The notes beneath the pieces are model-generated. The model made no database searches. It was not told the origin of the DNA and saw nothing but the letters and a program-made list of their open reading frames with translations. Of a stretch of 64,000 nt of DNA, positions 15,902 to 23,746 are shown piece by piece. The stretch comes from Candidatus Schneewindia gallinarum. Its GTDB lineage: Bacteria > Bacillota > Clostridia > Oscillospirales > Ruminococcaceae. The stretch covers positions 1 to 64,000 of the forward strand of contig CAJFUF010000009.1 of NCBI GenBank assembly GCA_904420175.1, written 5' to 3'. Position numbers and translations under genes: made by a program. Position 1 is the first letter of the stretch. Every line of letters begins with the position of its first letter.

Positions 15902-16957
15902 TTGCATTCCTATGATCTCTACGACAGGGTGCTCGGCAGTCTGATGACAGCGGGCATCGGGGACGCGCTGGGGGCGCCTGCGGAGGGTTTCAGCCGGCAG
16001 GAAATTGCGGACACATTCGGCCGGATTGTCAAATTTGAGGACGCCTCTCACAACGCGATTTCACCCGACAACCTTGTGGGGGAAGTCACGGACGACACCT
16101 CGCAGATGATCGAGATGGCGAAGGCCGTTATCCGCGCAGGCGGCAACCTGACGGTGGACGGCGCGGGGCAGGCGCTGCTGAACTGGTCGCGGAACTGGCC
16201 CAAGTACTACCCGCGCAATGCGGGCGGCACCACAAAGCACGTCATTCTGGCGCTGGAACGGGGGGAGGACCCTGTACGGATTGGCAAACTTGGAAAGCTG
16301 CCCTATCGGGGCGCAACCAACGGCGCGGTCATGCGGGTTGCAGCCGCAGGGCTCATCCATCCGGGCGACCTGGACGGGGCCTGCCGGACGGCAATTACCA
16401 TGACGGTTCCGTCCCACGGAACGCAGCACGGCTTCGGCGGCGCCTGTGCCGTGGCCTGTGCCATTGCCGGGGCAATGCAGGAAAGCCCTTCTGTCTGGCA
16501 GGTGCTGAAAGCGGCCGTATACGGTGCGAAGCAGGGGCAGGCCTATGGCGAACGGCACGGCCGTGTTGCACAGGGCCCCAGCGTGGCCTATAAAATTGCA
16601 CAGGCCGCCGAGGCGGTGTTTTCCTCAGCCACACGGGAAGAGGCCGAGCAGCGCGTACAGTGTGCTGTCGGCTGCGACAGCTACTCCGTTCAAATTACGG
16701 TGGCGGTGGTGCTGGGGATGTTTGCGGCAGCGGACGGCGATACGGGGAAAACACTGGAAAGCTGTGCCAACATCGGCGGGGACACGGACACCTTCGGCTG
16801 TGTGGCCGGAATGATAGCGGGTGCGTTCAACGGCTGCGATGGGATCCCGCAGAACCTCATACAGCCGTTCCAGCAGACAAACACCCATATTGATTTTCAG
16901 CGCCTTGCCGGGGAGCTGACGCAAATTGCGCGGGAAAACATCCCGCAGTCCCGGTAA
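15902..16957 (+). CDS. ADP-ribosylglycohydrolase (DraG/ARH) family enzyme
   Basis: 351 residues from a TTG start, which is supported by AGGAGG and by alignment of its first residues (SYDLYDRVLG) with the next gene (TYDLYDRILG). Family hallmarks: GIGDALGAPAEG at 18-29, the metal motif DDT at 64-66, and GGDTDT with D294, D296 and T297. These bind two divalent metals and activate water to cut a ribosyl bond. Length fits the family. In operon context with a PfkB sugar kinase and GntR-UTRA regulator, a small ribosyl-glycoside (nucleoside-like) substrate is more likely than ADP-ribosyl-protein; that is inference. Confidence 0.9.
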   Translation: MHSYDLYDRVLGSLMTAGIGDALGAPAEGFSRQEIADTFGRIVKFEDASHNAISPDNLVGEVTDDTSQMIEMAKAVIRAGGNLTVDGAGQALLNWSRNWPKYYPRNAGGTTKHVILALERGEDPVRIGKLGKLPYRGATNGAVMRVAAAGLIHPGDLDGACRTAITMTVPSHGTQHGFGGACAVACAIAGAMQESPSVWQVLKAAVYGAKQGQAYGERHGRVAQGPSVAYKIAQAAEAVFSSATREEAEQRVQCAVGCDSYSVQITVAVVLGMFAAADGDTGKTLESCANIGGDTDTFGCVAGMIAGAFNGCDGIPQNLIQPFQQTNTHIDFQRLAGELTQIARENIPQSR

Positions 16958-16974
16958 CACAGGGGAGGTTTACC

Positions 16975-18027
16975 ATGAAAACATACGACTTGTACGACAG
17001 GATCCTCGGCGGCCTTGTCATGTCGGGCATCGGGGATGCGCTGGGGGCGCCTGCGGAGGGCTTCAGCCAAAGGGAAATTGAGGGGGAGTTCGGACGGCTT
17101 GAGGGGTTTGTGGACGCGTCCGCAAACGAGATTTTTAAGGCTCACCACGCAGCGGAAATCACCGGCAACAGCTCCCAGCTTGTGGAGACGGTGAAGGCGG
17201 CGGTGGACGCAGGGGGGAAGCTGACTGTGACGGACGCGGCAGGGGCGCTGGTCCGCTGGTCGGACAACTGGCCGGAGCATTACTCCTACTGTGCGGACGA
17301 GACAACAAAGGAAGCGGCCGCAGCGCTGAAAGCGGGGGCGGACCCATACACGACGGGAAAAACGGGAAAGCTCTGGGGACGCGGCACCTCAAACGGGGCG
17401 GCGGTCCGCGCGGCGGCGGCCGGCCTGCTTCACCCCGGCGATCCAGACAGTGCGGCGCAGTCAGCAGCCGTCATCGCAGCGCCCTCCCACGGGACACAGC
17501 ACGCCTATTCCGGCGCCTGTGCGGTTGCGTGCGCCGTTTCTGCAGCGCTGGCGGAGGACGCGGACGTGTGGAAGGTTTTGCGCGCTGCGCTGGATGGGGC
17601 GCGCAGGGGCCGGCAGACAGGCCTTCGCGAGGGGCGCGCCGCACTGGGCCCCGATACGCTGGAGCGGATGGCCGACGCACTGACCCAGGCCCTGCTTGCG
17701 GACACCGTACCGCAGCTGGAACACGCATTGAATGAACATCTGGGCGACGAGACGTTCTCGGCCCAGGGTGCTGCGGCGGTGGTGCTGGCCTTGTTCGCCG
17801 CCGCAGGCGGCGACCCGGTGAAAGCGGTTAACAGCAGCGTAAACTTTGGCGGCGATACCAGCGCCCTAGGCTTCCTTTCCGGAATGCTGGCGGGCGCGCT
17901 GGGTGGCTGTTCCGCTCTTCCGCAGGGGCTGTGTTCAGAATTTCGAAAAAGAAACCCGCGTGTAAGCTATGAGAAGCTGGCGCAGGACCTTGTCTGTATC
18001 AGCCGGACGGCAGCGCCGGCCACTTGA
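16975..18027 (+). CDS. Degenerate ADP-ribosylglycohydrolase paralogue (probable pseudoenzyme)
   Basis: 350 residues, 17 bases after the intact paralogue and aligning to it without gaps over much of its length. GIGDALGAPAEG is kept, but the metal ligands are gone: residues 64-66 are GNS instead of DDT, and the C-terminal motif reads GGDTSALG, so D296 and T297 become Ser and Ala. The reading frame is otherwise clean with its own ribosome-binding site, so it is maintained rather than decaying. It may be a binding or regulatory partner of the first enzyme. Loss of residues is seen; loss of activity and partnership are inferred. Confidence 0.85.
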   Translation: MKTYDLYDRILGGLVMSGIGDALGAPAEGFSQREIEGEFGRLEGFVDASANEIFKAHHAAEITGNSSQLVETVKAAVDAGGKLTVTDAAGALVRWSDNWPEHYSYCADETTKEAAAALKAGADPYTTGKTGKLWGRGTSNGAAVRAAAAGLLHPGDPDSAAQSAAVIAAPSHGTQHAYSGACAVACAVSAALAEDADVWKVLRAALDGARRGRQTGLREGRAALGPDTLERMADALTQALLADTVPQLEHALNEHLGDETFSAQGAAAVVLALFAAAGGDPVKAVNSSVNFGGDTSALGFLSGMLAGALGGCSALPQGLCSEFRKRNPRVSYEKLAQDLVCISRTAAPAT

Positions 18028-18113
18028 CAGGCGGCCGCAGATCCATACAATTTCGTATAGAGATGAAGCAGGCCGGCCGTGTCCCGGCCGCCGGGAAGGG
18101 AGTATGGGCTATC

Positions 18114-18833
18114 ATGCAAAAAGGGAAGGGCCGCTCTGTCGGCGAACAGATTAAAGAGGAACTGCGGGAAAAGATTGCAGAAATGCAGATTGACGAGGCG
18201 CTGCCCTCAGAGATGAAGCTGGCGGAGCATTTCGGTGTCAGCCGCACCACGGTCCGGCTGGCGTTGAACGATCTGCTGAACGAAGGGCTGCTGTACCGGG
18301 TCAAGGGCAGCGGGACCTACAAGCAGGCGGCGGACATGCTGGTGCCGGGCACTGAGATCCTCGGTTTCACTTCGCAGCTGAAAAAGCTGTACAAGGACGT
18401 GCGTCTGGGCAGCGTTGTGGTGGAACCGGCGGCGCTTCCCACCAGCAAGGCGCACCTGCTGGGCACTGCGGCAGGCGTAAAATGCTGGCGCTTTTCCCGC
18501 CTGTGGCTGACAGACGGCAGGCCCTTTGCTTACGGCGTGGCCTACCTGCGGAAGGATCTGCTTCCGGATTTCCGGCAGGAAAAGCTGCACCTGTCCCTGT
18601 TAGAGACCCTGCGGCAGGAATATGGACAGAAAATTGTCAGCATCAGCAACCACATCACGGCCAGGATGCCGGATTTGGCCTTGCAGCAAAAACTGGGCAT
18701 TGCACAGGGGCAGCCGGTCCTCATCTGTGAGGCGGTGGAGGAAAACGACAGGGGGGAAAAGCTGTTTGTGGACACACGTTACCACAACGCCGCAAACTAT
18801 GTGTACAGCGTCCGGCAGGTAACGGGGAAATAG
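18114..18833 (+). CDS. GntR-family regulator with UTRA effector domain
   Basis: 239 residues from ATG at 18114 (GGGAAGGGAG upstream; the open frame starts earlier, overlapping the previous gene). N-terminal winged helix at about 8-72 with LPSEMKLAEHFGVSRTTVRLAL, then a UTRA ligand-binding domain of the HutC subfamily (about 85-235). UTRA domains sense small sugars, phosphosugars or related metabolites. It should bind the GTATATAC palindromes at the operon promoter and act as an autorepressing local regulator. Confidence 0.92.
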   Translation: MQKGKGRSVGEQIKEELREKIAEMQIDEALPSEMKLAEHFGVSRTTVRLALNDLLNEGLLYRVKGSGTYKQAADMLVPGTEILGFTSQLKKLYKDVRLGSVVVEPAALPTSKAHLLGTAAGVKCWRFSRLWLTDGRPFAYGVAYLRKDLLPDFRQEKLHLSLLETLRQEYGQKIVSISNHITARMPDLALQQKLGIAQGQPVLICEAVEENDRGEKLFVDTRYHNAANYVYSVRQVTGK

Positions 18834-18888
18834 GGGGCCTGATACCGGGCCGGGTTTTCCCCCGGATAAAATGGAGGGTGATTTTACA

Positions 18889-19812
18889 ATGGATGAAGGC
18901 AGATATGTCATTTTTATCGGCAGCCCGGTTCTGGACAACTACTTCCTACTGGATCGGTGGCCGGCGCAGGGAGATAAAATGCGGGTGGACTATATGGGAA
19001 AGCTGTGCGGCGGGATGATTGGAAACGCGGCGCGCAACTGCGCCTCCCTCGGGGTACGGTCCTGCTGCTTCGACGTGGTGGACACCGACGGGGATGGGGA
19101 GCTGATTATGCAGGCGATGCAGCAGGACCATGTGGACACCTCGCACATCATCCGCCGCCACCATCAGGACAAGCTTCTCAGCATCGTTATGGTCTCCGGT
19201 GGGGAAAGGAACGTCTTTCTCTCCGGAAGCCGGCCCCGGCATGAACTGACGCTTACCCCGGAGCAGAAAAGCTTCTTTTACCATGCGGACTATGTATATG
19301 GCGAGCTGCTTTTTCCGTGGCTTATTGCAGACGACCTGGCATTTTTGCAGGACTTAAAGGCCCATGGCGTCAAGCTGGTGTTTGATCTGGAAGTAACGAT
19401 GTTCGCGGACGACTGGTATGAGCGTGCAGCGTGTGCCGACATCATCTTTACCAATGAGTTTGGGGCCGACAAATTCCGGGGGGACGGGCCGCTGGAGGCG
19501 TTCGCGCACCGGCTGTTTGGCGAGGGGGTCAGAAAGCTTGTCGTCACCCTCGGCGGCAAGGGCTGCCGGGTTCTTACCCCGCAGGAGGATTTCACCTGCC
19601 CCGGCTACAAGGTGGAGGTGCAGGACACCACCGGCGCGGGGGACACGTTTAATTCCACCTTCCTTGCCTGCATTATCCAGGGGACGGACGACCGCACCGC
19701 GGCCGCCTTCGCCAATGCGGCCGCAGCCATGGCGGTTATGCAGTACGGCCCGGCTACAGGAATTACAACGATGGAGAAAATCAGGCATTTTATGAAAACA
19801 CACCGCTGTTGA
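18889..19812 (+). CDS. PfkB-family carbohydrate/nucleoside kinase
   Basis: 307 residues; ATG at 18889 follows GGAGGGTGA. Ribokinase-fold features: N-terminal GGMIGNAARN, C-terminal DTTGAGDTFNSTF with the catalytic Asp in GAGD. The family phosphorylates ribose, nucleosides, fructose-phosphates or similar. As last gene of the DraG operon it may phosphorylate the sugar or riboside released by the glycohydrolase. Substrate cannot be read from the sequence. Confidence 0.9.
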   Translation: MDEGRYVIFIGSPVLDNYFLLDRWPAQGDKMRVDYMGKLCGGMIGNAARNCASLGVRSCCFDVVDTDGDGELIMQAMQQDHVDTSHIIRRHHQDKLLSIVMVSGGERNVFLSGSRPRHELTLTPEQKSFFYHADYVYGELLFPWLIADDLAFLQDLKAHGVKLVFDLEVTMFADDWYERAACADIIFTNEFGADKFRGDGPLEAFAHRLFGEGVRKLVVTLGGKGCRVLTPQEDFTCPGYKVEVQDTTGAGDTFNSTFLACIIQGTDDRTAAAFANAAAAMAVMQYGPATGITTMEKIRHFMKTHRC

Positions 19813-19821
19813 CGGACCGTA

Positions 19822-19855
19822 AAGCGGCCGGATGGGACTTCCCATCCGGCCGCTT
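19822..19855 (+). terminator. Hairpin after the PfkB gene
   Basis: 16-bp perfect stem with a two-base loop, but no T-run follows, so it is a weak or processed 3' end rather than a classic terminator. Confidence 0.55.
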
Positions 19856-19967
19856 CGCCTGGAAAGGCTCTGCCGCCGCTTCCGCCGCCCTCGGGGTCTT
19901 TTGTCCCGGCTCCCGCCCCCTCCGGGAAGGGCTTCTTCCGACTATAAATTGATAAAATACAACCTAA

Positions 19968-19974
19968 TTCGACA
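19968..19974 (-). promoter_or_regulatory. Candidate 0A box (Spo0A-binding site)
   Basis: TTCGACA on the plus strand is the exact complement of the 0A-box core TGTCGAA. A near match, TGTCGACA, lies at 20103-20110. Both are upstream of the spo0A-like gene, suggesting autoregulation. Seven-base matches can occur by chance. Confidence 0.45.
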
Positions 19975-20049
19975 GTTTTCAGAGATTTTATGTAAGAATA
20001 ATACAAAAATCATCTTATATTTTATTCGAATTTGCCATAACAGAATCTC

Positions 20050-20078
20050 TTGCAACCTGCGGAAACACATGGTACTAT
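20050..20078 (+). promoter_or_regulatory. Promoter of the spo0A-like gene
   Basis: TTGCAA (20050-20055), 17-base spacer, TACTAT (20073-20078), about 70 bases before the ATG. A six-codon frame (ATGGACGGGG...TAA, 20131-20151) ends on the first base of the spo0A ATG and might couple translation. Confidence 0.65.
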
Positions 20079-20150
20079 AAAAACACAGCAAATTTCTCCA
20101 AATGTCGACAGGAAAGAGGATTTTTGTAACATGGACGGGGATGATAAATA

Positions 20151-20933
20151 ATGGAAGTAAAGAGGATCAAAGTTCTTGTTGCGGACCGGGACAGCAACGT
20201 TGTCAGGGAGTGTAAAACCAACCTGGAGCCGTACGGGTTTGAAGTCATTGAGGGGAAAGAGGATGCGCATCAGCTTCCGGGACAAATCCGTTTGGAGCTG
20301 CCGGACGTTGTTCTGCTCAGCGTGATTTTACAGGGCTCGGACGCATTGGAGGTGATGGACAAGCTGCAGCTTAATCCGCCCGGCAAACGTCCGCTGTTTT
20401 TAATACTGTCTCCTTACGACAGCGGCTTCTTCGCAAGGGAGGCAGTGGAAAAGGGGGCCTGCGGATGGTTTGAGTTCCCGCTGGATTTCGAGATGATGGC
20501 CTACCGTATCAAACAGCTGTACGAACGGACGTTCGGCCCGCTTGATCTGCATGTTGTCCAGCCGGAAACCACCCGGGAGATGTATGTGACGGATGTGCTG
20601 CTTTCCATGGGAGTACCGGCGCAGAACAAAGGCTTCGGCTGTCTGCGGGTCGGCATTGAAATGGCCATTGATGACCCGAAGGTGATGGATCAGGTTACGA
20701 CGGAGCTGTATCCTGCAATTGGAAGGTACTTTGGCTCTACCCCTGCACAGGTGGAAAAGGCCATCCGCCATGCGATTGACACTGTCTGGGACATCGGCAA
20801 TGCAAAAATGCTAGCGAAGTACTTTAACTACTCCTCGAAAAATCCGCGGCGCAGGCCGGTCAACAGTGAATTTATTGCCGTGATGGCAACAAGAATCCGT
20901 ATGGAGATGAAGCGGAAGAAAGTGGGTTCCTGA
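20151..20933 (+). CDS. spo0A: Spo0A homologue with a degenerate receiver domain
   Basis: 260 residues, normal Spo0A length. The C-terminal DNA-binding domain is clearly Spo0A: LLSMGVPAQNKGF, STPAQVEKAIRHAIDTVW and NSEFIAVMA. The N-terminal receiver keeps its layout but not its chemistry. The phospho-acceptor Asp is Ser57 (VVLLSVIL), the acidic pair is Asp12-Arg13, and the conserved Lys near 109 is Phe (WFEFPLD). Thus it should not be phosphorylated by a phosphorelay. It could be a constitutive regulator, a ligand-gated one, or a second paralogue. Single gene with its own promoter and terminator. Confidence 0.9.
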   Translation: MEVKRIKVLVADRDSNVVRECKTNLEPYGFEVIEGKEDAHQLPGQIRLELPDVVLLSVILQGSDALEVMDKLQLNPPGKRPLFLILSPYDSGFFAREAVEKGACGWFEFPLDFEMMAYRIKQLYERTFGPLDLHVVQPETTREMYVTDVLLSMGVPAQNKGFGCLRVGIEMAIDDPKVMDQVTTELYPAIGRYFGSTPAQVEKAIRHAIDTVWDIGNAKMLAKYFNYSSKNPRRRPVNSEFIAVMATRIRMEMKRKKVGS

Positions 20934-20942
20934 CCACCTGTG

Positions 20943-20981
20943 ACAGGAAAGCCTGCACAAAAGCTGTGCAGGCTTTCCTGT
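20943..20981 (+). terminator. Terminator of spo0A
   Basis: 17-bp perfect stem, five-base loop and T-rich tail, nine bases after the stop. Confidence 0.92.
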
Positions 20982-21138
20982 TTTTTCTCTCGCCGTACCG
21001 CTATGGTAAACAGCTGTCGGTGTGCCGCATCCTTTCAAGCGGCACACAGTCCGTGCCCGTGGAATACAATGCAGCAGCGGCATCTGTGCAAAACCGGACG
21101 CCGCTGTCCGGACAAAGTCCTGGAAAGGGGAGACAAGC

Positions 21139-21408
21139 ATGGAATCCATGGGAATCATGGGTGTGGCGGGTATCACCGTCATCTGTTATTTTATCGCGGC
21201 CGCCCTCAAGCTGACGCCGCTTGCAAACAAGTGGCTGCCCAGCATCTGCGGCCTATGCGGGGCGCTTCTCGGCATTGTCGGCCTGTTTTTTATGCCGGGG
21301 TTTCCAGCGGAGGACATCATCACCGCGCTTGCAGTGGGAATTGTCAGCGGGCTTGCAGCCACCGGAGGGCACGAGGCAGTCACGCAGCTGACAAAAAAAG
21401 AGGAGTGA
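21139..21408 (+). CDS. Phage-type holin family protein
   Basis: 89 residues from the ATG at 21139 (AAAGGGGAG upstream). Two to three hydrophobic helices with KLTPLANKWLPSICGLCGALLGIVGL and a final AVGIVSGLAATGGHEAV, the pattern of small clostridial prophage holins that sit before lysins. Here no lysin, tail or integrase gene is adjacent. It could be a domesticated prophage remnant. Convergent with dinB, sharing a hairpin. Confidence 0.78.
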   Translation: MESMGIMGVAGITVICYFIAAALKLTPLANKWLPSICGLCGALLGIVGLFFMPGFPAEDIITALAVGIVSGLAATGGHEAVTQLTKKEE

Positions 21409-21411
21409 ACC

Positions 21412-21444
21412 AAAGGTCCGAAGGCGTAACACCTTCGGGCCTTT
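21412..21444. terminator. Shared bidirectional hairpin
   Basis: 13-bp arms (21412-21424 and 21432-21444, one wobble) between the convergent holin and dinB genes, with short T/A runs on both sides. Confidence 0.8.
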
Positions 21445-22691
21445 TACTGTTTTCGGAACGGTTCCGGGTGCGCCGCATGGTCTTTACGCGGGTCCAATTT
21501 TGCCAGCTGCGGGTCCGCCAGCATAACCGCGCGCTGCACGGTAAAATGGCCGTACCGGCGGCGGATACCGTCCACCGCCTCCTCCAGCCTGTCCCGCTTT
21601 TCCCTTGCCACCTGCTCCGGCAGCAGGGACAGCTGGACGGAATCCTGAATGGACAGATTACACGCCCTGACATGCAGGCTGCGGATGGGGACGCCTGCCC
21701 GGTGGTGACGCCTGCACAGCCCGTACGCCGTCTGGAACAGCTCCTGCGCACTGGCGGTGCGGTAGGGAAGCGGCGCCTGCCGGACACAGGAGAAAAGTGA
21801 ACTGTCCCGGATCCCCAGTTGAAGGGTGCCCGCGACAAAATGGTTTTCCCTCAGCCTTTCCGCCACACTTTCGCACAGGATGTACAGGGTGATACGGATG
21901 TCCTGATCGCTGATAAGGTCCCGGGGCGCAGTGGTGCCGTTGCCAACGCTTTTGATAAGCAGCCGTCCGCCCTGCCTGCTGACGGGGGAGGTGTCGTGGC
22001 CGTTGGCAAAGCTCCACAGCATCAGCCCGTTTTTGCCGAGGATGGACTTCAGCGTGTTCTGGCTGGTCTGGGCCAGCTGGCCGATGGTGTGCACACCCAG
22101 CCGGGCAAGACGGGCGGCGGTGGCGCGGCCCACAAACAGCAGGTCGCTGGCCGGAAGCGGCCACACCACCTGTTTAAAGTGCTCCCTGTCGATGACAGTG
22201 GTGGCGTCCGGCTTTTTCATGTCGCTGCCCAGTTTGGCAAACACCTTGTTGAAGGAAACACCGATGCTGGCTGTAATCCCAAGCTCGCTTTTTATCCGGC
22301 CGCGGATTTCATCCGCAATCTGCCTGCCGCCGCCAAACAGGCGGGTACTGCCGGTTACGTCCATCCAGCACTCGTCCAGGCCGTAGCTCTCCACCTGGTC
22401 GGTGTACTGCGCATAAATATCCCGCGCAGTTTTGGCACAGCGCAGGTACCGGTCGAAGTGGGGTGGGGTAAAAACAATTTCAGGGCATTTCTGGCGGGCA
22501 AGCCAAAGCGGATCGCCCGTGCTGACGCCATGTTGCTTGGCAAGGTCGTTTTTTGCAAGGACAATGCCGTGCCGTTCCTGCACGTCCCCGGCAACCGCGA
22601 CGGGTTTGCCGCGGAGGATAGGATTGAACAGGCACTCCACCGAGGCATAAAAGTTATTGAAATCGCTGTGCAGAATGATCCTGTCGCCCAT
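21444..22691 (-). CDS. dinB: DNA polymerase IV (Y-family)
   Basis: 415 residues from ATG at 22691, 8 bases after GAGGGG (a GTG at 22700 is an alternative). Palm residues are in place: ILHSDFNNFYASVE at the start with the first catalytic Asp, and YGLDECWMDVTGS near residue 105 with the Asp-Glu pair. Helix-hairpin-helix and little-finger regions follow. Error-prone translesion polymerase. A second, diverged copy is encoded at 38297-39523. The 5' region has a GTTCCCACAGAAC inverted repeat, which is not in the DinR/LexA orientation. Confidence 0.93.
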   Translation of the reverse strand: MGDRIILHSDFNNFYASVECLFNPILRGKPVAVAGDVQERHGIVLAKNDLAKQHGVSTGDPLWLARQKCPEIVFTPPHFDRYLRCAKTARDIYAQYTDQVESYGLDECWMDVTGSTRLFGGGRQIADEIRGRIKSELGITASIGVSFNKVFAKLGSDMKKPDATTVIDREHFKQVVWPLPASDLLFVGRATAARLARLGVHTIGQLAQTSQNTLKSILGKNGLMLWSFANGHDTSPVSRQGGRLLIKSVGNGTTAPRDLISDQDIRITLYILCESVAERLRENHFVAGTLQLGIRDSSLFSCVRQAPLPYRTASAQELFQTAYGLCRRHHRAGVPIRSLHVRACNLSIQDSVQLSLLPEQVAREKRDRLEEAVDGIRRRYGHFTVQRAVMLADPQLAKLDPRKDHAAHPEPFRKQ

Positions 22692-22806
22692 TGCGCCCAC
22701 CCCTCATCCTTTCATTATAGGGTGGGGCAGGGCGGCTTATCCACAGGGAAATGTTCCCACAGAACCGCCGTGCAGCGGCGGCAAAGCCGCCGGCATATAA
22801 TGAGAC

Positions 22807-22836
22807 GGGCCCGGCGCCTGCAATGGCGCCGGGCCC
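22807..22836. repeat. GC-rich perfect hairpin between dinB and the coiled-coil gene
   Basis: Twelve-bp perfect arms around a six-base loop, no T-run on either side. It sits 26 bases before the next ATG, so it may shape the 5' leader. Confidence 0.5.
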
Positions 22837-22861
22837 CAATCCATCATGGAGGAGCTGAATC

Positions 22862-23152
22862 ATGGAACTGTCAATTTCAATCATTATCAGTGCCGTGTCC
22901 TGCCTGTGCGCAGTCCTGTCCGCATGGTCCGCATACAAAGCGCGCACGTCGAACGCCAGCGTGGACGACGGAAAGGCCGCAGGAACGCTGCAGACGCAGA
23001 TGGGGTGTTTCAAATCCGGCATTGACGACTTGAAACACCAGCAGGAAAAGAATGAGGAGCGGTATCTGGAACTGAGCGAGAGGCTGGCAATGGCGGAGGC
23101 CTCCGTCAGGCAGGCGCACAGCCGCCTTGACGGCGTTTTGAAAGGGGAATAA
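22862..23152 (+). CDS. Small membrane/coiled-coil protein, phage XhlA-like
   Basis: 96 residues, GGAGGAG upstream. One N-terminal membrane helix (5-24), then a helical part with LKHQQEKNEERYLELSERL and a closing RQAHSRLDG. This layout is that of small prophage proteins found next to holins (XhlA-like). Its presence on the other side of dinB from the holin gene suggests both come from the same old prophage. No function can be proved. Confidence 0.65.
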   Translation: MELSISIIISAVSCLCAVLSAWSAYKARTSNASVDDGKAAGTLQTQMGCFKSGIDDLKHQQEKNEERYLELSERLAMAEASVRQAHSRLDGVLKGE

Positions 23153-23525
23153 AAATTAAAACGGCGCTGCGGCCCGTCCGTACGGCTTGAAGGATAGAGA
23201 AATTTTCTGCCGCCGGGGTACGGCTCCGTGAAAGCGGGCCGTGCCGGAACCGTACGCAAGGCGAAACAGCCGGACAGGGCCCCGCATTATCTTTTGAAGT
23301 GAGGGCGAATAAAAGAAAAAACGGAACGGGTAAAACCCGTTCCGTTTTGTAAAGACGCCTGCAAAAAGTTTTGAAATAGACGTGAACCTGAAGAAGATTG
23401 GCAGCGACAAGGGCTGCCGCGAGGGCGTTTGCAACCGAGCAGGTGGGCCGGGCGTGACCTTTTGCGGAAAGAGGGGTGGGGAAGTGGGCGGACGGCTTGT
23501 TTTGAAGCCATAGGCAAAAAAATAA
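23153..23525. other. Non-coding stretch before tRNA-Lys
   Basis: About 370 bases; apart from the terminator at 23318-23347 I see no gene. A CGTACGG/CCGTACG pair of short inverted repeats occurs near 23175 and 23250. Confidence 0.45.
23318..23347 (+). terminator. Strong hairpin
   Basis: 13-bp perfect stem with TAAA loop, A-run before and T-run within the 3' arm; works on either strand. It lies 165 bases after the phage-like gene. Confidence 0.85.
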
Positions 23526-23553
23526 GCCGGAGCAAAGCGGACTTTGCTCCGGC
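23526..23553 (-). terminator. Terminator of tRNA-Lys
   Basis: 12-bp perfect stem, CGGA-type loop, then TTATTTTTTT on the minus strand, starting right after the tRNA CCA end. Confidence 0.92.
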
Positions 23554-23554
23554 G

Positions 23555-23630
23555 TGGTGAGACATCGGGGGTTCGAACCCCGGACCCTTTGATTAAAAGT
23601 CAAATGCTCTGCCAACTGAGCTAATGTCTC
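23555..23630 (-). tRNA. tRNA-Lys (anticodon TTT)
   Basis: 76 nucleotides with encoded CCA. The 7-bp acceptor stem (GAGACAT/ATGTCTC), D arm, 5-bp anticodon stem around CTTTTAA, and T arm with GGTTCGAAC all pair perfectly. Anticodon TTT is at 23597-23595. It has its own consensus promoter and terminator, so it is a single-gene transcription unit. Confidence 0.98.
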
Positions 23631-23647
23631 GAATTCCGTGCTTATCG

Positions 23648-23676
23648 ATTATAGCAAATTGAAAAGGGGATGTCAA
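23648..23676 (-). promoter_or_regulatory. Promoter of tRNA-Lys
   Basis: TTGACA (23676-23671), 17-base spacer, TATAAT (23653-23648): exact consensus, 18 bases before the tRNA. Confidence 0.92.
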
Positions 23677-23746
23677 GAGAAAAGTGGCTGGAAGCCCGAC
23701 CTGTTTTATGATACAATTTTGATAGCCGCAGAAAGGGGGCATCCTG

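Noticed and set aside
22692..22806. LexA/DinR box before dinB
   Set aside because: A GTTC-N5-GAAC inverted repeat is present, but DinR sites have the opposite order (GAAC-N4-GTTC).
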